From contig SCFE01000097.1 of NCBI GenBank assembly GCA_004352715.1, positions 1,221,039 to 1,285,038 of the forward strand: DNA of 64,000 bases, read 5' to 3'. This document shows, piece after piece, positions 1 to 12,751 of this stretch. Below the pieces are notes generated by a model. That model searched no databases. It was not told the DNA's origin and saw nothing but the letters and a program-made list of their open reading frames with translations. The position numbers were made by a program, and so were the translations under genes. Position 1 is the stretch's first letter. Each line of letters starts with the position of its first letter. The stretch comes from Hofstenia miamia. Its lineage: Eukaryota; Xenacoelomorpha; Acoela.

Positions 1-3000
1 TTACTACATTTCTAAGCTCATAGTAGGAAATTAAGTTGAAATGAAACCGTTCCTTACCTATATCATGTTGTTGAAATGAATTATTTCCAATTTTTCCGAA
101 TTTAAAATTGNATTAAGAAAATTCCATTTTTGGTTAGATTTCTTTAGGCGTTTGAAATAATCCTTTAACTTACATTCATAACTAAATTTGCGGCTCTTTT
201 TGATTAATTGCTTAGCGCGTTCATAATTAGTCTAATTAAGATTGATGGGATCCGATTTCGCAAGTTCAAAGAGTTTATTTTTCTTAATTACCAGGTCCTT
301 AATCAAGTCGGAATCACGGGGTTCGTTAATCACTGGCCTTAATTTAGTGCTATTTAACTTTGTTCGCAGCGGTGCTACTTTGTTTAACGCTTTGGTGATT
401 TCACAAGTGATGAATTTTAAATACTATCGGCATCATTAGAAGTGTAGGTTATATCAAAGGATATGTTCTTCAAGAGGTGTATAAATTTGTGCTCATTAAT
501 AATAGTAAAATCTATAATCAATTCTATAATCAACGATAATAGCGACATCTCAGATTATATAGCTGAATATTGCCAATGTTGCTAAATTACATCCTGAAAC
601 ACTCAATAATAAATAATAATTCAAACCATTTAAGTGCTAGTATGAACGGCATTTTTTATATCAAAACCATTTTAACAATATCTATATATGTAGACCAAAA
701 TTCAAAATAAATTTTTTACAAATTCTATTATACTTTCAGGGCTGTAAGTGCTATAATTTAAAGATCTCCACCCAGATTTTGTAGATATGAAGCTGGTAAA
801 ACGAAATATTTGCATTACAAATTAGACATACTAATGAACCACTATTTTATTCATATATTTAACAAAAAATAAAGGACTTTCGTTTGAATTAGAATATGAA
901 TTCTTAAGAGATGTGAATATATATTTCATATTTTGCAATGAAAACTATTATATGTTAGAGATAAACTGCATAACTTAACATATGATATAAAAATGCTTAC
1001 TCAGTCCAAATTAGGGTGGTAGTGATTAGTTAGTGTGGCTTTAATCAATTTTAGAAAACCGTGTATGCAGAAACAAACACTAAAATAATTCAGAAATATT
1101 GAAAAAAGTGTTATCAATTATTAGTGTATGTGGTTTGGCCGGTGGATAATAGCAGCCGACTAAGGCTTGAACCCTTAAAACTGCAGCCGACCACTGCCTC
1201 AATTTTCAAATGAATTAAACAGGATTTTTTCATTGAATAATGAGGTTTATTCAAAAGGAATGTAAGTCCAGATCAATTTTGAGAAATTTATTGCATATTA
1301 TATACAATAATAATTTCCAATGGTTTCAATGCTTGCGGCCATTGTCGGCTGTTACTCTTAGCATTATGGCCGATTCCGACCAGAACGGAATTAAATATCG
1401 AAGGTATTTTTAATTATGGGAAAATGATTTCAAAATTTACGATATTGAGTGACCAGGTTGATCCTCAGGACCTAAAAGGAAAAGTTTTCCGTCAAAAGCC
1501 GAGCAACTCCAAGCAGCCATCCAAACAGAAATTCAGTTAATTGGCCCACATCAAAACTTGTTTGCTTTCAAGAGAGAAGGACATGAAAAATGTTGCATTT
1601 ACAAAGTAGTTACTGGTAACTGAAAATAGTATTTTTTAAGATTTCCGTAATGTTTTGTTTAATAAAATCCATCGAATAATTAGGGAGATTTTCAAAATTT
1701 TTTGGGTCCCATTATTAAAAATCACCCTGTATAAAATATGCATGACTTGTATTCGTAAGATATCTACTAAAACAACTTGACTTCTAAAAATATCACGGTA
1801 TCAATATTAAAAAATGAAAAGAACATGAAATTAAGAATTGCATAATTCAATAATCCAGCTAAATATGAAAAGCAATAATTATTTTTTGTAATATTTCTAT
1901 AGTTTCCATGAAACTAGGATTATTTTTGACCTTGTGTAATTCGCTGATATATGAAACAATTTATCACACCAGTTTAATTTTAAAAAAACTATTATCTGGA
2001 AAAATATAAACGAGAATATATACGAAAATTTTAGTTAGTAAATTTGAATGAAAGTATTTCGGAAGGTAAGAAGACTTAATGATTTTAAAACTCAGAAATA
2101 TCTGTAGGCATGGGTTAAATCCCAATCTTGCCAACCCACAAGAGCTAGGTCCATAAGATTGACAAAGAAAGAGACCTAGCCAACACAAGTCCGATAGGAG
2201 ATCAAAATAATTCTACTTTAGGTATATGCCAAAGTTTGTCTGAATCTAGAAGTCAGTATATTTAGTTCAATTTTACTAATGCCTGTCCAGCCCAAACTCA
2301 CCAGTTCATCCAAGCCCCTTTCAACCTATGAGCACTCAGGAGCCCCTACATATCTGCTAAGCCTGTATTAGTGAAAAGATATTAACCCCCTACATCATTG
2401 TGCAACTGTATATATGGTTTCATTCTTCTTCATCACATTTTCAAACATTTTTCAACAAGCTAAATTGGGAAATGCATGGATATTGATACATCTATGCAAA
2501 AATGTGCTCCCTTCTCCTGGTAAAAAACAATCAAATTCTCCCCATACCTAGGCTTTAGGCGATAAGATGGTCTAAGGCTCATGACAGCAATAATTTGGTA
2601 TTCTGTAGATCAACCATCAAAATTTCATTGAGGCATGCTCTGAACAATTTCAGTTGTGACTCTATGGTTTACGATCTGGGGCAGCTTTAAGGCCAAAATG
2701 AAAGTCAAGAGAATCCTTGATCTTGTGTTATTTTCATATTTTAGATGTTTTTAGCATATCGTGAATTACTTGGGTGATATATTTTAGAACAGCTAAAGCT
2801 AAAGAGTTGTGCAAGATTTGGTGCATATTTTTTTAATTTGTTAAGATTTTCTGGCCAAATTCAGACGTTAAATCTAAAAAATTTTAGTTAGTTCAAATAA
2901 TTTTATAAAAAATTTAGAAAATATATTTTTAACTGGCAATTTTTTAAGCATTTTGTAAGATCACATTTATATTAATAACCTAATTAATGCTATAATACTT

Positions 3001-3070
3001 TCTATATTATATTGCATAAATAAAGGGTTTTTTGGTCAGTTTGAAAATATAAAACATGTGTAGTTGGCCG
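1..3070. other. AT-rich non-coding stretch, no gene seen
   Basis: I find no convincing coding region, RNA gene or complete element here. Small open frames (for example 242-439 + and 1964-2188 -) show no family motif or coding bias. A weak inverted pair built on CAGCCGAC occurs near 1152 and 1340 (read there as GTCGGCTG), which may mark an old non-autonomous element whose ends I could not fix. One ambiguous base lies at 111. Confidence 0.5.
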
Positions 3071-3074
3071 CAAT

Positions 3075-3580
3075 GTTTTAAACGATAACTCCTGTAATGT
3101 AATCACACAAGTTCAAGACTGGTGTTCTCGAAATAGTTTAACTATTAATTCAAAATCATCTATCATGTCAAAAATTGGAATTCCTCCACCTGAGCAAGTT
3201 CCGTCTATTGAACACAAAAATAATGTTAAGCTGTTGGGAGCGATACTCTGAATTTTGAAAACCACAGTGAAAAAATTGTTCGAAATAGTAATCAAACGCT
3301 ACATCTTACATGTAAGATCAAAAATTATTTTACTCCAACAGACTTAAAAATGTTGTACCAAGCACTTGTTTGTCCTAAATTGACCTACTGTTTAGGTGGC
3401 GGCGTGCCAAAAATCTTTAAAAAAAATTCATTGTTTAAAAAAAGCATTTTAAAAAAATGTAATATCATATTCTCGTCCTATTTAAGATCTATTTCAAAAA
3501 TATCAAGAAATTCAAAATTTAAACAAAGCGTTACTACTAATAACTTAAAATCACAAAATCTTCCCATAATAATGTAGTTT
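3075..3580 (+). pseudogene. LINE reverse-transcriptase C-terminal remnant
   Basis: This fragment comes from the thumb region of a non-LTR retrotransposon polymerase of Jockey/CR1 type. One frame reads WCSRNSLTINSKSSIM and then NVKLLGAI, as in the segment that follows the catalytic box in such elements. A shifted frame then gives LYQALVCPKLTYCLGGG, equivalent to the LYxALVxPxLxYG block. The frame change between them and the missing upstream RT domain mean it is dead and truncated at both ends. The motif order is what identifies it; the clade is a guess. Confidence 0.6.
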
Positions 3581-3599
3581 TGGTAGTTGTACAAGTTAC

Positions 3600-5140
3600 T
3601 TGGATCTCCTAAAATTCAATTATTGGTTTAATAATTTCAAGTAAGGTTTCTTCTAAACTTTTATAATTCATTTTCAATAGTTCAATTTTCAAATGATAAA
3701 AATTACTATATAATTTATTTTTAAGAAAATTGCTTGAAGTACATAAAACGGAAATAAAATTTTAAATTTTAAGTGTCCATATAACGAACAAAATTAGTAT
3801 CACATTAAAAATTTCCAGCAATGCATACAGTAAAGTCAATGCAAACTTAATGCAGATTCTGAAATATTGGATAATTCCAAATAGTTATAGATTACCAAAA
3901 ATCGATTAACATGTCAATATTTAATGGTGACAAATGTTGTTCAACTGAATGGTGACAATTTTCCGCGACAAACGATTTTCATGTAGCATATGTTCTTTAG
4001 GAGCAAATAATTTAGGTTGCATTTTAATATTTCTGCAAAATATTGAAATTTAATACTGAGAAATCAGAGTAATATGCAGCGGTTAAACAAAAACATATTC
4101 AATATTGTTCTATGCTGCCAACAAAATAACTACACTCTGCTTGAAATATTGTAATTACCGAAAGAGACTGCTTGAGACCTTAAATATTTTGCTCTTTAAA
4201 AAATTTGTTCTTAAGTGAAAACGTTAGTCTGTACACATTCATGCTAACTATTTACAAAAAAATTCTTTTTTGTAGAGGATTTTTTCGTAATCAAAAGATT
4301 ATATGGTTCTTAAGGGGTCAAAAATTGAAATCTTGTAGTTAGAACACCTTAATGTTTATTAACTTGTATGAAAACAATATTAATGTTCAATCAGATACCA
4401 ATAAGCAGTAAAAAGTAATTACTCATTATTAAAATACTAAAACCCACGTCAAAAACACAAAATACAACATTTTAGTTAACACAAAATTTTTTGGACTTTT
4501 CATATTTCGAGTCTTTGTATATAAGAAATTTCCTTTGAATACATATAGCATAAATTTATATATTGAAATTTATATAATTATTTTTGCTAATATTACCTGT
4601 TGGTCTATATTACAAGACAACGATATTTTGCTAATTTCTTCCTTATTTATGTTATCATAAATGCTTGCAAATAAATGTACATCCATGATAATGTTTTATA
4701 TTATATGTCAGAGAAAAAATATCTTCTGAAGATTTCAATGCGCTAAGTTCCCAAACGCTTTCGTTTATTGATTAATATAACAATAAAAACACAAATTTTG
4801 CTGCGAGAAAATTTATTGTACTGCATAGAATAAAATTCTATAGACAGATAATTTTGTATACTGCTTTCTAAAACAAAAGTAGCACATTTAATACAATTTG
4901 CATATATTACGATTGACATAAATATTGCTTAACATTTGTTGTCTTTAAGGAAATTTATAGTTAGAAAAAAATTGTTTAATTAAAATGTAGAAACTTTTAA
5001 TATTTAACCGTTCGAACAATCTAACGCCATTCTACATATCCTTAAGTGTAGAGTTTGGGTATTATCCAAAAGTGTGTTGAAACGGTTTAACTATAGATAT
5101 TTTTACTTTCTTTTCGTAAATAGCACAACCATATTTTAGG
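3600..5140. other. AT-rich stretch upstream of the receptor exon
   Basis: No coding exon could be recognised here, although earlier exons (TM1-TM2) of the downstream receptor would be expected on this side. They may lie further upstream, outside the window, or be lost. The sequence is very AT-rich, as expected for intron or intergenic DNA. Confidence 0.4.
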
Positions 5141-5152
5141 TTAACTTTTTTA

Positions 5153-5766
5153 GTAATTGGAGCACAACTTTTGCTGCGATCTACCACATGGTTCTCCTTT
5201 CCATTGATCGAGTTAACGCCATCAAGTCACCAATTTGGTACAAGAACAACAGCAAACCTGTCTTGGCATACAAAGTGAGTGCTTGCGTAATAATATTATC
5301 AATCATGTTATCATCACCAAATCTTTATAAGTTTAAGTTGATAAACGGATTATGCGTACTAGAAGGAAGTGAGACATTCATATTTTGGTATGTTCGTGTG
5401 TATTTGGCAACAGTTGGATTTGCTATACCATTTGGTATAGTTTTCTTTTCTAACTTCTTCTTTATTTTTAGTCTTAGACGGCGAAGTAAAGAGAACTCAT
5501 TTGAAAGACGGATTACAATAATGTTGATTAGCAATTGCACTGTGTTTTGCATAATCATGGCAACTGTAATGATTCTGGCATATTACTACTTCAACTCTCA
5601 GATAATTACTCCTCATGACCATGCTAAGTTCTTACTGAATGAAAATACACAATATCTTTTAGGTTCTTTAAATTTTTCTGTAAATTTTCTCTTATATTTT
5701 ATTAGTGGTGCTGTTTATCGTAAAGCATTTTTTTCCTGGTGCAAGCAGGTATTCAAAATGTGTTAG
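5153..5766 (+). CDS. Class A (rhodopsin-like) GPCR, 3' exon covering TM3-TM7
   Basis: This is part of a seven-helix G-protein-coupled receptor of the plasma membrane. The frame opens with NWSTTFAAIYHMVLLSIDRV, which is the end of TM3 with a DRV in place of the DRY motif. TM4 follows (VSACVIILSIMLSS), then extracellular loop 2 with one cysteine (NGLCVLEGSE), TM5 (FAIPFGIVFFSNFFFIF), a basic third loop (SLRRRSKENSFERR), TM6 and TM7 (NFSVNFLLY in the position of NPxxY). It ends in a short cytoplasmic tail with cysteines. The first ATG is at 5188, but the frame is open back to a TAG at about 5137. A T-rich tract ending in AG near 5152 is a plausible splice acceptor, so I read it as a terminal exon. 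An AATAAA sits 65 bases after the stop. TM6 lacks the usual CWxP. The shape recalls invertebrate peptide receptors; the ligand is unknown. A decayed 5'-truncated copy is the alternative. Confidence 0.75.
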
Positions 5767-5830
5767 TTTTCTATATAACTTGACACTTGTTTTGTGAGCA
5801 CAACGTTGTTGGCATTCATAAGCATGGGAT

Positions 5831-5836
5831 AATAAA
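5831..5836 (+). promoter_or_regulatory. AATAAA polyadenylation signal of the receptor exon
   Basis: A canonical AATAAA lies 65 bases after the receptor stop codon, at a normal distance for a short 3' UTR. In AT-rich DNA chance matches are common, so the position is the main support. Confidence 0.45.
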
Positions 5837-6099
5837 AACAAATTCAGTATTAAAAGCAAAATCTATTTCACGAATTACACATTCTTAATTGTTTTTGATG
5901 CTTGGCTTTTTCTTCGAGAATCATTCAAAATCTTTCTATAATTGTTGAAATAAATAATTTCAATAGCCATAGCGACTTTTTAAATTTCTTCTTGATGTAC
6001 ACTGCATCCAATTAATTCTGTCTTGACATGCCTTCGTTGTACTCGACTGATAATAAATGCAAATGTCTATTTTGAATCAATGCATGATTATTCGCCCCA

Positions 6100-8005
6100 A
6101 GCAAGAAAAGGCATTAAAAGCTTTGTACATCTTCTGATCGAAGAAGCAAACATCCACGATCTAAATTGTTTGCGTAAGTCACAGAGCTAGTTGTTGGTAG
6201 AGAAAGAATTTCTTTACAGTTACTGCATTTTACATTCAATAATTTCTTTGTTAAATATCCTTTGATATAGACAGCGACCTCTTTTTTCGTCTCCATTAAG
6301 CTCACTTCCATCATACACAACAAAGCTCTCAGCTTTTACAAGGATTTCATTTTTAGAAACTGCTAAACATTGGAATAACTGGTTCAAATTTTGAGACTTC
6401 AGAAAATTCATAAAATAAATTATTGTCTCTGATGCGGTTACCTTACTAAGTGATACCACATGCCATTTGGCGATATTGTCCAAAATTGATCCGATTGCAA
6501 TCTCGACGTTAAACGAATAATTAAATGAATAAGAACTTAAAAGTTCTGAAGAAAATCAGCAATTGAAAGAGATGTAAACGCAATAGCCCTGAGTGTTTGC
6601 AAAGGAAAACCAAATTTATTTTCTTGAATCAAACGAAATGTGAAGTGTGCAATTTCTCTCAAAAAATTGATTTTCCTTGTCAAATTATTACTGAATTTTC
6701 TGCGTGAAGAGGATTTGTAAGCCTTTTCAAATTTAAAAAATGAAACCATAAGGAAAAAAGTTTAATAAAATCCAAAGTTGTCTTTGCAACAGAATCATCA
6801 GGGAAATAATCATCTAAAGATATTGAATTTGTTAGATTCAACACAGCTAATGCTAAAGGGACTGACTGTTTGTTTTCAGAAAGATGCAGACTGATATGTC
6901 AACTGAGGTGCCTTTGTTAATACAGAATTCTCTTCTAAATCAAACATATCATTAAGTTTTTTCCAGGAGACCACATTCATAATTGCGAAATTAATAAACC
7001 AAATGTCAAATTTAATTGTAGCATTTGAAACATAGAAATTGGATTTTTATATCAATTATTTCTAATATTCTTTAATATGTGAACACTATCGAAGAAAAGG
7101 CAAAAATTAATGTTTTCCTGAAAAGTCAATTTAATATTCCTTAGTTCCATCATGACCAAATTTTTTAAAAAGTACCTTAAACACAAGAATGTTATTTGAG
7201 TGATTGTCCGTACATAAACTATGAAGAATAACATTTAACCCAATGGCACGTTCATGTAAAGATTTGATGACATCAAGTAAATTTTCAAATAACAAATGGG
7301 CTACCAGTCTTCAAAGGAACAAGCATAATATTCACAATGCTTTTGTAAAGAACATCTTCACTTGATATTCCAATAAATGTATTCCACAAAAGTTTAAGTC
7401 CTTTTGCAAAAACATTTCGTCTAGGATGATGATGCAATCTGATGAAAATGTTTCATTATTACATTTTTCTTCTAAAAAATTTATTCCATAAGTAAATAAT
7501 CCTTGTACAACACTTCTTAGCAATACATCCAGGCAAGTTGCGTAGCCACATAGCACGAGATATTAAGGAACCATAAGCACAAATCTTTACCTTTAAATTT
7601 TCATTGATAATTATTGAGGTTTTGATTTATAGGCACATCTCCACTAAAAATAATCTTATTAGAGAAAAATCAATTTCAACATCAACATTCCAATTTTCAG
7701 GCATTAATTCACTAGCTACAATTTTAAATTTGGAAAAATCTGGTATTTAGTCCTTTTTAAGAAAAATTGGAAGTTGTTCTTCTTGTAAAAGCATTTTTGT
7801 TGGTTTTTTTGAGTGGGAGATAATGTTGGTAGAATACTTTTAGGGAATTTGAATATTGTTAGAACTGGGTTTTTTAAATGTCCAACTTTTTATGTACACA
7901 AACAAATGAGTGAGTTGTTGGTGAAAAGTTTTTACTACAGATAGCCTTTAACCATTTTTTACATAATTCCAAATTCTTCTTAGGAAACGAGAACACGGAA
8001 TGATA
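6100..8005 (-). pseudogene. P-element / THAP9-like transposase pseudogene
   Basis: Reading down the minus strand, the pieces occur in the order expected of a P-superfamily transposase. First comes a THAP-like segment (8002-7870) with HSVFSFPKKNLELCKKW and a C/H pair near its end, though the final CxxH is one residue short. Then 7556-7332 has LDEMFLQKDLNFCGIHL, like the start of the RNase-H-like catalytic domain with its first Asp. Then 7234-7052 has FDSVHILKNIRNN, the most recognisable P-element motif. Then 6749-6537 has a helical region resembling the insertion domain. Last, 6323-6114 has YIKGYLTKKLL, CSNC and LDRGCLLLRSEDV, as in the C-terminal zinc region. Several frame changes and stops separate the blocks, so it is not functional. 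I could not find terminal inverted repeats. Confidence 0.72.
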
Positions 8006-8069
8006 AGTCGCGGCCGCAATTTTTTAAGGGTCATTGCAGCTAGCACGGCCATGTATATTTAGAAGGCCC

Positions 8070-9230
8070 TGGGTGTAGCTAGCAATTCATAAAACTGTCT
8101 TTGAAAATTTTAAATTTTCTGTGATATTTTGAATGGATCTGGGTTAAACAATTACAAACTTGTTAAAAATTATACCAATTTTGCACTTATGTTATGAAAT
8201 GAAATGGAAGATATTTAGGAAAAATAATTTTTTACACAAAACTTTTCAAATAAATTGAAAATATATAGTTTTCTGTAAAACATTAGCAAAATATTAACAA
8301 AAATTTAATAAAACCTCTGCAAACTAGTATTAATGAGCAACTAAATCGCAGATTAAAAAAAATATTTTGGTAATAAAATTTATCTTAGTCAAGATATAGT
8401 CAATACATTATCTTTGCAGTATCATTAAATATTTTCGCAAACTACGAATTTAACAATTGAAAATGGAGACAAGTTTATAAGAAGACGTGATGTTAATATT
8501 GAAATACAATATTTCGATAATTTTTTATTTCAATTATTTGGCTGAATTTTAAAATTTAATAACCGCAATATTTCAAGCAAGACATGAGATTCTTCAGAAA
8601 TTCTGTAAGTAATAAAAATATTGTAATGAATTTCTTCAAATAATTGTCTATTTTGAACAGTATGAATAATTATCAAATTTAGATTAGCAAAAGATAATGA
8701 AATTTCAATCTTCTATAATATCCTATTTAGCTACAAACTAAACTATTAAAAAATTTCAATCATGTTTAAGTTTTACAAGAAAAATCCATTTATGGCAATA
8801 AAGAGTTTTATTGACTTATGATGCCAAGAATGTGCACTCTATTGATGCTTAAATTTTGATTTATATTTGATCCGATACTGTAATAAATTTTCCAAATAAT
8901 ATAAAAATTCATTTTTCCTGTACATGACTTTTAATTAAATTAACATGCTTACTTATTCGTTCAAATAACATAAATAGACAAAATCTCATATTTCTTGAAT
9001 ATAGTAAATTATATTATAAAGTTGTATAGTGTAGCATCATCCAAGATAAATCAAAAATAAACTACAAACATCGAGCAGAATGGAAATAAGATCGAAGAAA
9101 CGATGATTAGAAATATTGTATTTAGATTAATTTAGATTTATTTGTATTATGCAACCAAGAAATAACATGTGTCAAAAAAGAGAGATTAGTATCAGTCGAT
9201 AAAAATACTTTTGATAAAATGAGGGGGCGA
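8070..9230. other. AT-rich stretch, no gene seen
   Basis: No coding or structural feature was recognised. Just before the next repeat, a purine-rich run (ATGAGGGGGCG, near 9219-9229) would suit a retroelement polypurine tract if the following repeat is a 3' LTR. Confidence 0.4.
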
Positions 9231-9232
9231 AG

Positions 9233-10065
9233 TCACTTCCATTATTTTTAGCTGCCATCTTGGCAGACAAAAAGTTTAAATTTGAATCAACAGGTACTTT
9301 TCTGGATTTAATATAAATAGGAACTAAACATTGTAAGCAATTGATAAAGAATTTTATTCGGAATTCATATTTTGTTCTACTATAAAGGTTTGAATATGTA
9401 ATACGATGTCGAGCTAATCGAGTGGTGTTTAGTAGTGGTCTGGATCAATCACAGAGAACGATTCAAGGGTCCCTGTGCCAGACTGAGAAAGTGCACATAG
9501 GTTAGGTGTAGGGGTATTTCTCTCAATTANAATGACCAATAAATGACCAATAAAGTGACCATACATGTATTAAATTATAAATGTAAGTTAGGAAGCTGCT
9601 CGAAACTAATATATTTAGAAATGCCAATATATTTCGGTAATGGCTACATGTAGTATCAAACAAGCAGCTAGTAACAAGTCAGGTTGCGAATAGATAGAAA
9701 ACTCTTACAAAATAGAGTTTAAGTCGAATTGTGTCATGTCGTGAGTATGCACTGAGCTAGGATAGGATACACATAAACTGTATTGATGAGCTGAGGTGTG
9801 GCACTCAACCAAATGGAGCATTGAAGGAAATGGTGAAACTGGATGTGGAGATCAGCTTCGGGCAGATGCCCATCGTCAATCATTGTATAGATTACCGCAT
9901 GGCTTCATCACCTAAATAGTGAGTGGTTAATTCTAGTTTACTTTACATTAATGGAAACAACAGCCAAGCAGTATGCAATAGGTAAATCCCTACCCGCAGT
10001 AATACGACTAGTGTTATGCAGTAACAAGAGATTAACAGTGATAATGCCTGGTAGAGGATGTTACA
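9233..10065. repeat. Dispersed LTR-like repeat, copy A
   Basis: This segment is homologous along its length to 17363-18289. Shared blocks include CTTCCATTATTTTTAGC, the phrase GGTTAGGTGTA, TTTCGGTAATGGCTA and AGCTGAGGT near the 3' end. A TATAAATAG box lies about 75 bases in, as a promoter in an LTR might. It is preceded by a G-rich purine run and ends in GTTACA shortly before a (TA)n tract. I infer an LTR or LTR-derived repeat; no coding frame is visible inside. Confidence 0.55.
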
Positions 10066-10071
10066 ATAGGT

Positions 10072-10273
10072 TATATATATATNNNNNNNNNNNNNNNNNN
10101 NNNNNNNNNNNNNNNNNNNNNNNNNNNNNNNNNNNNNNNNNNNNNNNNNNNNNNNNNNNNNNNNNNNNNNNNNNNNNNNNNNNNNNNNNNNNNNNNNNNN
10201 NNNNNNNNNNNNNNNNNNNNNNNNNNNNNNNNNNNNNNNNNNNNNNNNNNNNNNNNNTATATATATATATATA
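10072..10273. repeat. (TA)n microsatellite containing a 175-N gap
   Basis: TA dinucleotides flank unknown bases at 10083-10257, so the assembly broke in a long (TA)n array. An LTR-like repeat ends on its left, and a sequence starting TAGTGGCATC, similar to the start of the gypsy LTR at 12749, begins on its right. Confidence 0.85.
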
Positions 10274-12340
10274 GTGGCATCAGAATAAAATCAGTTAACT
10301 ATTCTACTATCCTAGCTTATTGAGGGTTTTGGTTTGCTGCATGGATTTAGTGATGCTACAAAATACTTAACCCCTCCTGCTGTTATACCCTATCCTAATA
10401 TAAGTTTAAAGTAAGACAAAAGATCGTGTTGAGGAAGATTGGCCACAATCAGCTGACGCAATGCAGAAAATCAAGAAGAATCACATGAGACTAGAGCCTT
10501 AGTTGATTAAGAATAATGAACCTAAGTGCTTAGTAAAAATAACCTAAACTCAGTGCATTTCTTATCTTGTGCAATTTAGTTGAAAGCATTAATGACAATT
10601 TTAATAACAAATGACAAACAGTACAACAGCCCTAGCCATACACATAACCTAAGTTAAACGAAAACAAGCCAGCCAAGTTGTACCACGTCTGCATGCCTTT
10701 TAACTACGCAATTGGAAAGTTAGAAACACAAAATTTTTAAATGAAATATAAGTCAAAATAAAAAGTAAAAACGAATTTACTGAGAATATACTGAAGAGAA
10801 ATAAATGAACAATTTATGGATATTTATACAAATGAAAACCAGTAATTGTAAGCAAAACGTACCAAGTGCTATATATTTTAGTTTGAATTTCTGCTAATTT
10901 AAAAGCACAGTAAAGCTCTAGCAGATGATTGATTTGTACCTGTCTGCTATTTATTCATATTTTCATTTCTATGCCAAAATTACGATTAAAATAAATTCGA
11001 AATAATAATATTGAAATTGAAATAAAGAAAACATAAAAAGTGCAAAAGCAATGAAAGTCTTTATGCCAATATATTGTAACATAATCATATCATGTGTGGT
11101 CAAGTTAAGAAAAGAAATGGAAAGAACTAAGACTCAAGTATTATAAAAATTAATTGTACACACATGATTATTAATAATTAGATTATTTGCAAAATTATAA
11201 TAAGCAGTATTTTGATATTAATTGCTTGGCAGTACTTTTTGACAAATAATAAAAGACTGAAACGCAAACGCTACTTAATGCTGACATGTGTAAATGTCAG
11301 ACGAAGAAAAAGAGGGAAATCATTAAATTATCAACAACATCGATTAACCAGGTACTTGCCAAGTGTTTGATTGTTTGCTATAATTAAGTATAAGAATAGT
11401 GCAATTTATTTATTTGGTGATGAACAAAATCCAGTGGATTTACTTCTTTATCTTGTCAGGTTTAATTATTAATTAAATGGAAAGCTAAACAGTCAAGCAC
11501 TAGAGTAATCCTACGGTGGTCCCCAACTACATTTAAAGGAAGTCTGGAACGGCCTGCACACAACAGCCTTTCAAAAGTGCGGTGCAGCTGTTGATTTCTT
11601 GATGTGCTTATAGGTTAGGTGTAAGGATAAGGATTTTTATTCATTCTAGCTTTCCTATCTTTTGGTATTCACAAGTTAGTGGTATTACTATTAGATCAAC
11701 CCTCGCCCGAAGAGTAATGTTGTATCTAGATCATTTTTCTTATTTAATTGATCAATTGCCTGTTAGTAAATTATTCAACTTTCAACCAACTTACGAATTA
11801 GTTTTATCGCTGATTGCATTGATTGTTCACATGTATTCAGGGCTAACATGTACAATTATATCTATGGGGTTATTATATGTAGGGAAAGATAACAAGCTAA
11901 AGCACCACGGTTGCGTTACTTTCCTATATTTTAACGGCAACAATAACAAGGACAATCAATGCATTAAATCATTAAGTTATCACACACACATGTTTTCTGA
12001 GACAATGTTGCATGCACTGAGTCAACCATTGGTAATTCCTTCGATGTCTGAGTAAAGCTGGATTCTTTCACAAAGACAACGTATCCTCTTGTGCATTGCT
12101 TCAAGTCGGGTTTCAACCCTGTATATCATCTCTCGCACTCATTCTAAATGGCTGCTGTTGTTATTTGGAGCATTAAGTGTAGCTAATGTTATATTAATCA
12201 AGTTAATACAGTTAACAATGATATTGAAAGAGAGGGTGTTTAGAGTCTGTCATATATTAACTACTGTAATTAAATACGAATATGGTTAAGCAATCCTAAA
12301 TTAAGTTGAAATTAATGTTGGCAAGATTCTATTTTGATAT
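10272..12340. other. Probable decayed retroelement sequence, unassigned
   Basis: The first bases, TAGTGGCATCAGAATAAA, resemble the gypsy LTR start (TGTAGTGGCA then GGAATAA). Around 11484-11680, GCTAAACAGTCAAGCACTAG and GTTAGGTGTAAGGATAAGGA echo the LTR-like repeat at 17363-18289. Open frames at 11717-12055 and 12089-12289 match nothing I recognise. I read the stretch as old retroelement debris, with low certainty. Confidence 0.35.
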
Positions 12341-12711
12341 ATGTATATATATATNNNNNNNNNNNNNNNNNNNNNNNNNNNNNNNNNNNNNNNNNNNNNN
12401 NNNNNNNNNNNNNNNNNNNNNNNNNNNNNNNNNNNNNNNNNNNNNNNNNNNNNNNNNNNNNNNNNNNNNNNNNNNNNNNNNNNNNNNNNNNNNNNNNNNN
12501 NNNNNNNNNNNNNNNNNNNNNNNNNNNNNNNNNNNNNNNNNNNNNNNNNNNNNNNNNNNNNNNNNNNNNNNNNNNNNNNNNNNNNNNNNNNNNNNNNNNN
12601 NNNNNNNNNNNNNNNNNNNNNNNNNNNNNNNNNNNNNNNNNNNNNNNNNNNNNNNNNNNNNNNNNNNNNNNNNNNNNNNNNNNNNNNNNNNNNNNNNNNN
12701 NNNNNNNNNNN

Positions 12712-12748
<37 letters not shown>
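12340..12748. repeat. (TA)n microsatellite containing a 357-N gap
   Basis: TA repeats occur at 12340-12354 and 12719-12748, around unknown bases at 12355-12711. The right-hand array runs directly into the 5' LTR of the gypsy element. Confidence 0.85.
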
Positions 12749-12751
<3 letters not shown>

